The notes beneath the pieces were generated by a model. It was not told the origin of the DNA, ran no database searches, and worked only from the letters and a program-made list of their open reading frames with translations. From positions 36,747,229-36,811,228 of the forward strand of contig CM049314.1 in assembly GCA_026874595.1 (NCBI GenBank): DNA of 64,000 nt. Reading direction: 5' to 3'. Below are positions 1 to 12,800 of the stretch, piece after piece. The translations under genes and the position numbers were made by a program. The stretch is from Sipunculus nudus. Lineage: Eukaryota; Annelida; Sipuncula; Golfingiida; Sipunculidae. Positions within the stretch are counted from its first letter, which is position 1, and the number at the start of each line of letters is the position of its first letter.

Positions 1-157
1 TTATACTTACCAAAATTTGATTATAATTAATGTGCTTAATAATTTACTTTATCTTATATATAAACAGATATACAGATTTTTGGTATGACCCTTCCATGTG
101 AGGTAGAGAGTTATATATTAATCATAAAAATACAGTGAGATAAACATGCAATGATAT

Positions 158-431
158 TTAACCCTTTACTGTTTACATTTATTTTAGATTTCCGACAAAT
201 TCTGACACTATTTATATTTACACTAACAGCCATATCTTTTCAAGCCTTTTTTGTATCTTTATCAAATGTTCAACAGTTCCCACTAAGAGGGTTTGCTGAA
301 GATTATTGAAAATCATTGAAACTTAAAAATAATTTGCAATATTTTTGTCCTGAAAGAATCTATACATATCATGCCATTCTAGTTGCCCATTTTGAGTGCT
401 CTTTAGTGGCTTGTAAACAGTAAAGGGTTAA
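158..431. mobile_element. piggyBac-type MITE with TTAA target duplication
   Basis: The sequence TTAA (158-161) is followed by CCCTTTACTGTTTACA. The same 16 bases occur in reverse complement just before the second TTAA (428-431). A TTAA target duplication with terminal repeats starting CCCTTT is the hallmark of piggyBac-superfamily elements (established knowledge). The internal sequence of about 240 bases has no open frame, so this is a non-autonomous copy. It lies in the 3' flank of the DIPK2 gene. Confidence 0.75.
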
Positions 432-1737
432 TCACAGAGGTTTGTGTAGTTTTATGACATCATGCATGTTAAGAAACTTCAACACCTGTTAATTATCTTC
501 TGAATACTTGACAAAAGTGAAAAATCAGTTCTTTGACTAACAAACATATGTCAAAGAAAAGAATTCCTCATAAAATGTACATTGATGTAAAATCTATCAT
601 ATAAATCACAGCTCTTTGTAGTGAAGTCTTGCTTATATATATATTTATAAAACTCTTCTCACTTTTTCATACTTATTTTAACCATCTTATAAAGCCTAAT
701 TTCACATTGGAATTTCTAATACAAATCCTAAATAATACAAATGTTTAGGATTAACTGTATCAAATAATCAAGCAACTTGGATGTATTGTCTATGTGAAAC
801 TAGAGCTCTGTTGTTATTGACAATTCATGATTAAATGAATAAAAAATATATATAGCATCATTATGGATAATCTTTCTTTTGTAACCTTTAGGGTTTTTTT
901 AACTCAACCACCAAGCATTTTTAATAAGATTTTTTTCCCAATAGCATTGTTCATTTTGATGCAAACATTTGCATGGCAGATAAGGCCCTGAAAATGCTAC
1001 CATCTGCATTCTGCTGTTGATACAAATTAGGTTACGAGATAAATTCATATAACCACAACACAGGTGATAAGCAGAGGGCAGTTGTTGATTTCAAGGGGAA
1101 AGCCAAGAGGTTATTTGTTGGTAAATGGTTACCATACAGTTTGCTCAATTGTTAAATTTAAAAGCAATTCCAAACTCTAATAAAACCTGACATGTTCAAC
1201 TCCCGTTGGGTATACTGGCATAAGAATATAGTGATGTAGGCCTATAGTCTGTTCAAGTATCCCTGTCGACCTGTATTTTTTGCGATTATATTTTTGCGAA
1301 TCAAAGAATGCCAAAACTTTTTGACCATAGGGCAGAAAGAGGAAAAAGTGTAATTAACTATTATGGAAAAAATATCCTATATCAGGGAATAGTGATGATG
1401 TCATAATAGACGTGATGTACTAAAGAGGCACCAATATTCACAGGACCATTAATCAAGAGCTGTTGACCCCCGTTTAAGTGAGACTTGTATTCTCCTAGTG
1501 CACTCACTTCACTGTTACCTCACATTACTTTAAATGCATATCCAAGGAGGATAAACAATGGCCACATATTAGGGATGCAACGGATACATATGAGACATGT
1601 CAACCAGGCCATAAAGTAAATAATATTTATATGGTGTGCAGGGTAAGGTACCAAAAATTATGCTTTTGCCTCTTTATGCCATTGGTGTAAATTCTGTTTG
1701 GCATGTTTGTCTTATGAAGAGATAATTGCAAAATATC
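432..1737. other. AT-rich 3' flank, nothing recognised
   Basis: There is no credible open frame, RNA gene or clear repeat structure here. The stretch is AT-rich sequence downstream of the minus-strand DIPK2 gene. Confidence 0.5.
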
Positions 1738-1744
1738 AGGTAGA

Positions 1745-2255
1745 CAGGGGGTGTGGAACGGACTAGAGTCCGGACTCAAGGCCACTCTTCTAGGACTCGG
1801 ACTAAGGCTTCGACTCAAAGTTACTGAACTCAGACTTGTACCCAGACTCCGAAGTAAGGGCTTAAGATATCAGACCAAGTCCACCCCTAATCCAGTGGAA
1901 TAAAGCTTTGTCACATGCTATAAAGCCTTACTCACATGTGAGAACTACCAACTGAATATTAATCATACAAAACTGTACTGTATTTACCTAACTTAAGTTT
2001 GGCATCAGGAGCTAAAGGTAATATAACATCCAAATAAATAGCTTGTATATACTATCTTAAAAATACACATGATAATCTAAAATATTAATTTAAAATTTCT
2101 CATCAAGGAGATCTGTACAGGCCTGAGACCCAGACTTGGACTTGGCTTTCAAGTAACTTCAGGTGGGCTTGGACTCAAACCTAAATGACTCGGACTTGGA
2201 CCCAAGAAGCGTGTCCTAGACTTGCACTCAGACCTGGATGCTGTGGCCTTGGCTA
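1745..2255. repeat. Degenerate GACTCGGACTTGG-type repeat clusters
   Basis: Two clusters, about 1748-1880 and 2110-2250, consist of degenerate copies of short words such as GACTCGGACT, GACTTGGAC and GACTCAAAG. They are separated by about 230 bases of AT-rich sequence. They may be the two ends of one non-autonomous element, but I could not define termini or a target duplication. Confidence 0.45.
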
Positions 2256-3463
2256 CATGATTGATCACAACATTATCTGCATCCCTGATAAAGGTGTCCA
2301 GAGAACCAATCTAACCATAATATATACAACATTATTTAGTCATGACAAAATATTATACAAAATCACATTACAAAATGTCAGTGATATGATTCTTCAAATG
2401 TACATGTACAAAATTCCAACAATAAAAGAAATTCATTAAGGCTACCATAAAAATTCCACAATCATTTTGAGGAAGAAAAGAGAGAGATTTCTATGGCAGA
2501 TAACTACTGCAATACCAGTGCTCTAAAAAAACAGATGTAATACACACATTATACCAATTGGCTTGACCCAACTATTTACCTTATAAAAATGTGTTTATAA
2601 TACCTTATCAGAAATGAACCATGTCATTCTATTTATTTATTTTCACTGAAATAAAAACACTATCCAAATACTGATTGTATTATAAATACAACAGAATATA
2701 CTTTAATTTATGGGATTAACATGATAATTCAAGCCAGTGTCAAATAAATAACTATAATTAAAGCATCCTTGCCAGCAGTTTCATAATGATATGTGAAAAA
2801 CAAGTCATTCCATACCATTTCATTGGAAAAATTTAAAGGAATGCTCAATCACAGTTTTGTTATTTAGTATTTACAAACTTAAATTTCTTGTATGAGCATG
2901 AAATCTATGGATTTTCTACGATCACATCATATGTTTGGTTTACACTAGAGTAAAGTTGGGTATTTTTAATAAAATTACCACAGTTAATTAACCAAACAAA
3001 AGCTCTGATTTTTACTAACAAGTTGAGAAGCAGTTTATATTTATACTAGCTCTACAATGTCCAGTGAACCTCATTTCTATTCAAACTCATTTTTGTCTCC
3101 ATTAAAGCTTAAAACTAGTCTAGATTATTTAGACAGTAATGAGAGACACAGCAGTTTCCTCATGGAAATTAGTATGAAGAATATCAGAGGTCAGGAGCGG
3201 TGTTAGACAATAATGTTCACCATTGTTCAAATAATTTTAAACCAGTTATGTAAAATCTGAAATGTAAAATAGGCATTTGTGTGGCACTGGCTTAATTGGT
3301 ATGGAATGATTAAAGATATTGTAGTTATAAAAAAAGTACAAAATACACAAAGATATCAAAGTCTCTTTCTGAAGTTTCTGATGATATTCTGACTACTACT
3401 TTTGTCATGTAACGACAACAATAATGTAATTAGATGAATTGGAACTTGATTAGGAGGAGATAA
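2256..3463 (-). other. Probable 3' UTR and flank of DIPK2
   Basis: This lies directly downstream of the DIPK2 stop codon. On the minus strand AATAAATAAA occurs near 2632-2642, about 830 bases past the stop, and is a plausible polyadenylation signal. No other gene is visible. The extent of the UTR is inferred, not shown. Confidence 0.3.
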
Positions 3464-3801
3464 TTAAAAATATTCTACTTTTAATTTATACAAGATTTCC
3501 ACCAACTTATCTTTAACTTTTATCCTGTTACTCCCAGCTGATGGCTTTGCACATTCTTCCAGAAGATAGTTCAGTTGGTTATTGTCCGTGACACCAGATG
3601 GCAGGCCATGCAGCAGACCTCCAGGTTGACCAGGATAATTTGCATATGGAGAGAGGAGGCCCCTGCACACCATGTAGTAATTATGATCAGTGTCCATGAC
3701 ATTACAGAGTTGTTCAGAGTTGAACTTGAAGCAGTCCTGTAGACCATCCTCACACTCATCGTAACCTCGTTCAAGGAACTTGTTCCACCCTGGTTTCTTG
3801 T
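3464..3801 (-). CDS. DIPK2: DIPK2 coding exon 4 (terminal)
   Basis: This exon encodes residues 307-418, starting DKKPGWNKFLERGYDECE and ending LKVEYF before a TAA at 3466-3464. It contains the family blocks MDTDHNYYMVC and LLHGLPS. The acceptor is CTCTTTAG. One base carried over from exon 3 completes its first codon. Confidence 0.9.
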
Positions 3802-6800
3802 CTAAAGAGAAAACATGTAGAGTAGAAACTTCAGTCAGAGGCAGAAATTAAACCATTTCCACAAACTAAAATTTGAAGAACTGGCCAAATGATACAGACT
3901 ACCCATTCTACCTTTTGTTTGTCCACAATCAACAGGTCCAGTTGAAATGTAAAAAAAAATGTGTATTTTTGCTAGTGAAAGCTAACAAATATTGACAAAA
4001 TTAATTTTTAGCATAAAAACCAATATTTAGAAAAAAGTCATGAGAAGACTCACAATATAAGCCCACAATGTCAATCAGATGCAAGTCTGATAATTTTTTT
4101 TAGATCTTGTAGGGCACAACATGGATGGTTACATAGTAAGGCAGCAAAAATATTAAAGGAACTGATAATTATATACCCTACCTTTTGTTCTGTATACCAT
4201 AAATTTGTTACTGCAGCACAGGTAATTGTAAAATAACATGTGCCATAGGTAACATGCATGCCTAGAAGTAGGACATGGATAGTCCTAAGATTTAATTTAT
4301 AACTTCAGTTGCTATCAATAATATGTTAAATAAAAACATCACTTTAAACCAAGTTATCATGCTTTCTTAGCATATACGCTCTATAGCAAAACATTATCAC
4401 AATTAAAATTTGAAAATCAGACCAAATGATAGAGAAACTCATGAATGGAACAGATGACTGACCTCTTTTGACCTTGGATTTGTCCACAATCAGCAGGTCT
4501 TCTGCATCTATGACAATGACCTTGCCCTCAGAGTTCACGGAGAAATCCCCCGGATGAATGTCCATCCAGTACAAGGAGTATCCAGATTCATTCTCGGTGA
4601 ATTTTTCTGCTATCTTCAACACCTGGTAACTGTAGTCAACCTGCAGAGCAAAGGCATCTTAAAGGGACCTAATCACATACCAGGTATGTCAAATATACAC
4701 AAAATATAGTGTTATCTCCATAAATAACTGTAGTCAACCTGCAGAACAAACTCAACTTAAAGGGACATAATCCAGATCTGGTGTTATCTCCATATTGTAA
4801 CTGTAGTCAAATTGCAAAAGGATATGTAAGCCTCTCCCTATTTAATTTTGAATTCAGAATCTACTATTAACATTTTCATGAATAAGAAGTAACAAATAGT
4901 TGTTATACAGTCAAGTATAAAACACTTCTCTCACTCTTTCTTCCCATGGTGCATTGTACAGTTCAGTAAAGGTCTGTCCACCGTATTCTTCCACGACAAA
5001 CCGACCACAGGCTCCAAGGTAATACGGGAAAGGCCAACCCTCACTGGCAGGGAATGTCTGAAATTATATAAATGTTACAGTAAGTTCATTTTACATAATG
5101 TGCATATATACATATAAAAAGTTAATACAAAATATATATTTAAGAATTGACCTGACCATGTTTATTAGCTTTCATGTATACGTGGATGATGGACATCCAG
5201 CAAACTCAACAAAATGAATTCCTCCTAAGATATCATATCATTCATTCAAATTTTACTAACAACACAATAAATGTAAATTACAACAACAACAAAAGTGGTG
5301 AAATGTCAGAACCCGTTAGGATCCTAATCAAATCACACAGCAACATAGGACATGTTTTTTTTGCAGTTCAGTAGCTCCATTCACTGGTTAGCTCTCTATA
5401 AAATGTATGGCTCTGAGCATGGACAAAGATGAAAGAAATGGTAATTGTGCATTTTAGAGGGTTTTTTCCAAAGGCCTGTTTTACCATATTTAACGCTTTA
5501 TTCCCAAAGTTTTATTATTCTATAATAAGGAGAAATGTATACTTATACAAGAATATGGGTATATAGAGTGTAATAACCAATAAATTTGATTTGTAATGGG
5601 CCAAAATGCTTAAATATTGCTTGTTTTCTTTTTGACATCATCAACGTCATGCATAACCTTATGAAGGAAGATGAAAATCTGAGCCAAAATTTCCATTTAG
5701 AAGACACCATGACTCTCAAACAACAGCACCTTTCATTATATAACCTTTATTTTCTAAAGGTATACATTTCCTGTATATTACTTTTGTTAATAATTTCCGT
5801 TAAAGATTGTAAAATTGGAATTGGCAAAAAACCTTTAAATGCACAATAACCAAAGAAACAGCCAGCTGTATGTCACAAAGGAAAGGAAGCCTTTAAATTG
5901 AAAACAAGGGACCCATGGGTCACATTGCTCAGCTGAATTTTGGAAAAAAAATATTAGCAACTACAAAATATTTTTATTTCTTTGGGTTTTCATGTATATT
6001 AGCATTTGAAAAGCTAAGAGAAAATGGCCCTGCTAAAATGAAACTCTGTAAATTATAGAATAATGAGGATAAGCTAAAGCATATGCACTGTGTGATAAAT
6101 GAAACCTGTGGCCTGAAACCATTTAATGATGCACCAAGGGAAAAAATGGGCCTACAGTAAGTGTTATATAAAAGTTACATTTCATAAACAAATAACGTGA
6201 GAAGGTAATTAAGTTTTCAAAAGTCAAATATATGGCCATATGAGTTAAAAATTAATCCCACAAAGATTGACCAATTTTCCTGATTTTAAGTTTAATAGTG
6301 TTATTCAAACCAATACCCAGTAAACTTTAAGAGATATGAATGAAATGCTACAAAGTATTTATATCTTCTTTTAAATCTTTTCAGTTAGCACTTACATTAG
6401 ATCCTAATATTTTATCACATTTGAAATTTAGGATCAAATTCCTGAACATTTTTTTCTTGTCTCAACAAAACAAATTGATTAAATATTAAAATTGTAAGAT
6501 TTGTCTTGTTTATTAGTCCTGAGTATTGAAGGAACGGGTGGGGGAAGGGGTCTCTGTTGTTACTGCTTGTTGCTGAAAAAAAAGTGAAATTATAAGATTC
6601 CTTATTTAAAGTACAGGTCTGTCAACAGAATGGGGGGGGGGAGGAGAAAGAGAAAGGCTCCTTGTGGTATTAACTGCAGACAGCCTGATTAAGCTCAACA
6701 AGAGAGATGGCTTGCCTGAGTGATGGGATTACATAACAGCCCCAGGAGCATAGAGAGTGGGAACATAGAGAGTTGCACTGAATGACCTACAGTGACCAAA

Positions 6801-9800
6801 GTGGACTGCTTGACAAGGTAAGGGAAAACAACAAGAGCCTCCCAAAAAAATCAATAACTAGCCTAATTTTGCAGCTTTTATTTTCAAATTTCAGATTTTA
6901 ACAGATTAAATCCTTATGTGTACATGCTGTGAAAATTAAATACACAGTTCTTACAGGAAAAAAACGTTCCATGGACAAAGCTAGGCAAAATTTAAGGTAC
7001 TGATTTTATATTTATGCTTATAACTTAAAAATATTGCAAAATTCAGATCTAATTTTTGGTATACAATTGAATCTTGATTAAATGAAGTTATATCCCTGGA
7101 AAAAGTCTCTAGCATCAGCAATTCTTATGTTAAGTGAGTAAATATATTATTACCAAGTAATAAAATACCGAAAATAAGATTTTAGATAACAAGAACCAAA
7201 ATGTCAACTTTAGGATAAAGCCATCAGTAATCATTACTTAGTTCATTGATACAACTATAATTATGGTTCTTAGTTATTTTATTATTACAAATATGTTATT
7301 ACTTCATTCAGGCATTTCAAATGGCCAGTTCAATACCAAATAGCAAACCAGGTATTTCACAGATTTACCATCGTAACATTTATTATTGCAATTATGTGTC
7401 TGGAATCTTTTCATGGTTGAATACACAAATGTTCATGTAAGAGTTAATTAGTGAGAGTGTAAAGGTAATCTCTCAAGGGTTAATGAATTGTCTTTGACAC
7501 TTAGCACATCGAGATGAGCAAACTGACAGGAAGAATAATCATCAAAGTATAATTCACCTAAGAGTGAGAAATGTTCATTTATTTGTTTTGTCTTTACCTT
7601 CTATATATATGAGTCACCTAGGACAGGGACAGGAAGTTAAAGTTAAAGTTATGGTTTGAAGTAAGCATTTAGATATAGAAGAAATTTTACATAGCTAGGA
7701 TTATTGCCAGCAAGTGAAGTCATCATCATTAATTTAGTCATAAGAAAAATAACAGAAACTTTGTACATGAAGAAAAAGGAATAAACCATTGTTTCATCAT
7801 CATCAACAAGTCTGCAGCTCCTGGATCTCCCAAACAACAACAATATATCACCGACCAACAAACATTAAAATTCCAACCGGTGATAGTATATTTCCTGATT
7901 TTTTACAAGGTGCATTATGTTTGGGCCAATTACTTCAACAAATTACACAATACTGACCTAATTTTTTATATGTACATAGGAAATGTATGGAAAAATATGA
8001 ATATTAACTATGATCAAATTCAGATCAGTGGTTTTGATATTAGGCAGTCTTGATGTGTAACAATTAGTTTTTAATGGAAAATGGAGGGTTTTCCTTAATA
8101 TCACAAAGGAACGAAAACTTAGTGACCCAATTTTCAGTATGATAGGAGATTTTGGGGACATCTAACTGTATGCATAATTTTTTATTCGTAGGTCCAACGG
8201 TTTCAAAACGTGCCCTGTTAACAGACGGACGGCCGGACGGATGACAAACAAAGGACCACGACTATAGCTCAGAAGACTTATAGTCAGCTGAGCTAAAAAA
8301 ACATAGGATGGTGATACAGATTACTTCCAAACTCTATTGGCTTACTCCTTGTGTGTTAACCTGACCATCCACAAAATTTCAACTTTATTTGTTCAGACCT
8401 CCATCCATAAAACCAGATAAAGTCAAATCAAATTACCAAGGGTGAAACATGGTACCTCTCGCTACTTAGTGGAGGTGTATTAAAATTATAGTCTTAACAT
8501 AATGGCACTATTCTTCTGGCTTATGGATACATATGAAGCCAAAGAATCTGCAACCAACACAAAGCTGTCAAATGGAGGATTTTCCCCAAATACTTGTGTA
8601 ATGTTATATCGATATTATTACTGATTTTGGCACTGAAATTTTGTCTCACAATTCCTCTGGGACTACAACTCAAAAATGCCCATCTTGGTTTCAAAGTGTA
8701 ACAAGTGACCCATGGGTCATGAGGCTCAGCTGACTGGGAAGAGATTTGCAAAAGGAAATTTTATCATCTGAATGGAAGTATATACCCATTCAACTGAAGC
8801 ATCAAACAGATCAACCAACAGGCTGAGATTATGTCTGAATTAATATATCTAAAAAATAGAGAAAAAATGCATAAACTTTAAAAAAAATTACAGGTGGCTC
8901 CACCAGTCTGCAGAAACTAATAAAAAGACTTAATGGTCAATATCCATGCATGCAAAGAAGCATGGTGGTCTCTGGATTAGTTGTTCAGATACTTCAGCTT
9001 TTGTATCAAATTTTCCATTATTCTGAGGGATACTTTTGAGTCCTATAGCATGGAGGATATGGATAACAGAGACCTAATTTCAGGTTAGTTATTGAGATAC
9101 TGGAGTCCTAAATAATAAAGTTCATGGCGTGGTTCATGGCATTCCGTGGGCTTGGGGACCAAGAGCCCACGGTCACGGTCCCCGGGGAAAACAGTAACAT
9201 GGCGTAGCAAAATCAATAGTCCCGCCTCGTACTGCAGGCGAGTTCGTTTTATAGGCTTTCAACAATGGGTGGAAACCGCAGAAGTTTGTGGTTTTGCTTT
9301 AGAGAAACGATAGCGCCGTCAGAGCTGCAAAACCAGTACTGAATGGTCCCAGAATAGTGTTTATGTTTCTCAAAGCGCGTCAGTAGTCACTGATAGCGGG
9401 GTGGATCCATAAGTGTGGAAACGGGGGCGGCCACACCACTTCGTGGCGCCATCCTCCGATGTCCGGGTGATGTTCATGCAACAGTATCAAATTTTTCATT
9501 ATTCTGGGGGGGTATTTTGGAGCCATACAGCTTAATGGATATGGGTAACATAGACCTAATTTCAGGTTTCCATGGAGATTTTTCATGGGTCTCCCTGTGT
9601 GTAAAGAATGAAGATTCTAGGTCCAGTTATTATGATTTGTGCCCTGTTAACAGATGTTCATATCTTTAAAGGTCTCAAAAATAGAGAAAAAAATTTAAAA
9701 AAAAGCCTGAACAAATACATGTGGTGCCACCAGGCTGCAGAAACTGATGAAACACACCATGATCAATATCAATGCAAACAATTATGGTGATCTCTGCATT

Positions 9801-12800
9801 AGTTGTTCAGACACTTCAGCTTTTGTATCAAATTTTCCATTATTCTGAGCTGTACTTTGGAGTGCCATAGCTCAAAGGATATGGGTAACAGAAACCTAAT
9901 TTCAGGTTTCCATGGAGTACCCATAAATCCCTGTGTGTCAAGAATGAAGATTCTAGGTCCAGTCGTTACAATTTGAATCCTGTTGACAGATAACTACATC
10001 CTTAAAGGTGTCAAAAACAGAGAAAACAAGGGACCCATGGGTCACGGCGCTCAGCTGATCGTGATTATACTATAAATGTTTCTCCACTGTGATACTATAT
10101 CGAGTCAATAAAGCTTATGAATATCATGGACATGTAGGGCTATTATAAAGGAATGTAATGTAATATGTGAGTAAATGATAAATGAAATTACCTGACTGAT
10201 GGATTAAAAGAGTCAAATATAGTGGTTATTTTTATTTATTTAGGAGGGGTTGAAAATTGTGATATATTTGAGCAAATATGAATGCAATGACAGCAGTAAT
10301 AAGCAGTAGTAGAATGATGATAAGGCTATTTGTTGAAGGATCTAAAGTGTATGGTAGTCTGCAAGCTTTCAATTTGATAGATATGATGTTATGATTAACT
10401 ATGCTGATGAAGTGATTTATGAATTTGTGACTGTATGACACAATATCTCTATAGTCTTGACAAGGTACATTATTGTAATGCCCACTATGTCTACATATTA
10501 CACAATATTGACATAATTTCTGGCATGTACATAGGTACCTATGGACGAATAGTTATACAAAATATTAAAGTATAAATATATCTGATTCATCTTGTTCTTG
10601 CTTACTGAGGCTGACTTTGGGATGGGGTTCGGAGAAGGGAAAAGTGAGGCCAGCAGAAGGTGGATGTAGAAATATTCTATTGTAATGTTTTTCATTTATA
10701 TAAGAATATGAAGCGCTAAGAGGAAAGGGGCCCTTCTACTTTGTTATAGTAAAGTTCTAAATATATGATTGCAAACTAATACTCTGACAAGACTGTCATG
10801 AAGAAAAACAGTAAAATTTTGAGATACTTTGATGCATATGAAAATTTACAGATGGACAGGCAAGTGGACAGAATGGACTAATACCTATATTTCACTTTTA
10901 AGGGAATAATGCATTTAAGTTTATATATAATATATTTTTTTTTAAGCATATCAACTTTTTCCATTAAGAAGTTTTTATCTGAATCATTTTTTTATTCACA
11001 GGCTTTATAAATTTAAAAAAACCCTGAAAATATAAGTTAAAATATTAGAATTGTTGCAAAAGTTGCAATCATTATATATACAGAGTAAAAAACTGAAACT
11101 ATAAGTTAAAATATTAGAATTGTTGCAAAAGTTGCAATCATCATATATCCAGAGTGTAGCTCATATTGGGTCATATTATGCATACACATATATTTTATTA
11201 TTTTTAAATCATAAATGTTTGAACTGACTTTAAAAGAGATAATGCCACAACATGGCATCTACAAGAATATTCCTTGAAACACTATTAAAAAGTTTTGCAC
11301 ATTGGAGTTTTCAGTACATGCTTAATTTTATTCACCAAAATAAAATAAAAGTAAATTTGATAAAATAAAACATCTTTTCAAATAAAGTATACACATTGTT
11401 GGTTAAATTAGGGACAAACAATATCATTGTGCTAATTACTATCCCAGTTTTAATTTATTACTGGAATTAATAGTCAATTTCACACCTGGTGAAGTTTTTA
11501 CTCTTCTGAAGTAAGGAATTACTTATCTGATGAACATCCACACTTTCATAACAATACACCACTCTGTGGACACAATTAAATGTACACTTTAATCATTGTA
11601 ACCCAATGTAGCATAGCCTAGAATAAGAATGAATCAAATACAGAAAATAATAACATTCATCTAGTTTATGCACCATCTGGGGGGGGGGGGAGTGCAGGGC
11701 AGAGGGGAAGCCTGCTGGTAGTGGCCAGGCTGACCGAAGGCAAGCTGCCTAGGGTGGGTTACATAATGCAAGTGAAGGCTGTACTACTAGGTGGGCTAGA
11801 TGTAAACAACACTTGACATGGTGTATGAAAACATAATTAAAGCTATTCTTTCCAATCAATTTCTTTGAAATTTCAGATTTTAAAAGATTTAATCCTTATG
11901 TATATATGCTGTGAAAATTAAATCAACAGTGCCAAAGTTGGACAAAATTTAAGGTACTGATTTTTTAATTATGCTAATAACTTGAAAAATTTGCAAAATT
12001 CAGATCTAATTTTGGGTAAACAATTGAATTTTGATTAAATAAAGTTATATTCCTGAAAAAAGTCTCTAGGTTCAGCGATTCTCATGTTAGGTGAGTAAAT
12101 ATATTTCCTGATTTTTTTAAAAATTGCATTATGTTTTGGCCCATAACTTCAAAATAATACCCAATACTAACCTAATTTTTGGTATGTTCACAGAAAATGT
12201 ATGAAAGAATGTGAATACAAAATAAGATCAAAAACAGATCAGTGGTTTTGATATTAGGCAGCCTTGAAGTGTAACAATGGCTTTTTTTATGGAAAACAGA
12301 GTTTTTTTCCTTAATATCTCGAAGGAACAAAGTCCTAATGACCCAATTTTCGGTATGGTAGGAGATTTTGGGGACATCTAAAATTATGCCAACAGCCTTG
12401 GGAGCATAGAGATGTGCACTGAATGACCTACAGTCATCAAAGTGGACTGCTTGACAATGTAAGGGAATATAACAAGAGTCTCCAAAAAAATTCAATAACT
12501 AGCCTAATTTTGCAGCATTTATTTTCAAATTTCAGATTTTAACAGATTAAATCCTTATGTGTACACGCTGTGAAAATTAAATCCACAGTACTTACAGGAA
12601 AAAAAACATGCCGTGGCCAAAGTTGGGCAAAATTTAAAGTACCAATTTTATATTTTTGCCAATATTTAAAAAAATTTAACAGATTTTGATCTTATTGTTG
12701 GTATACAATTAAATTTTGATTAATTAAAGTTGTATTACTGGAAAAAAGTCCCTACCTTTAACACTTTTGGTCTTAAGTGACCAAATATATTCCTGATTTT

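Noticed and set aside
5586..5849. An 87-codon frame in DIPK2 intron 1
   Set aside because: AT-rich composition, no recognisable domain and no splice or expression signal; consistent with chance.
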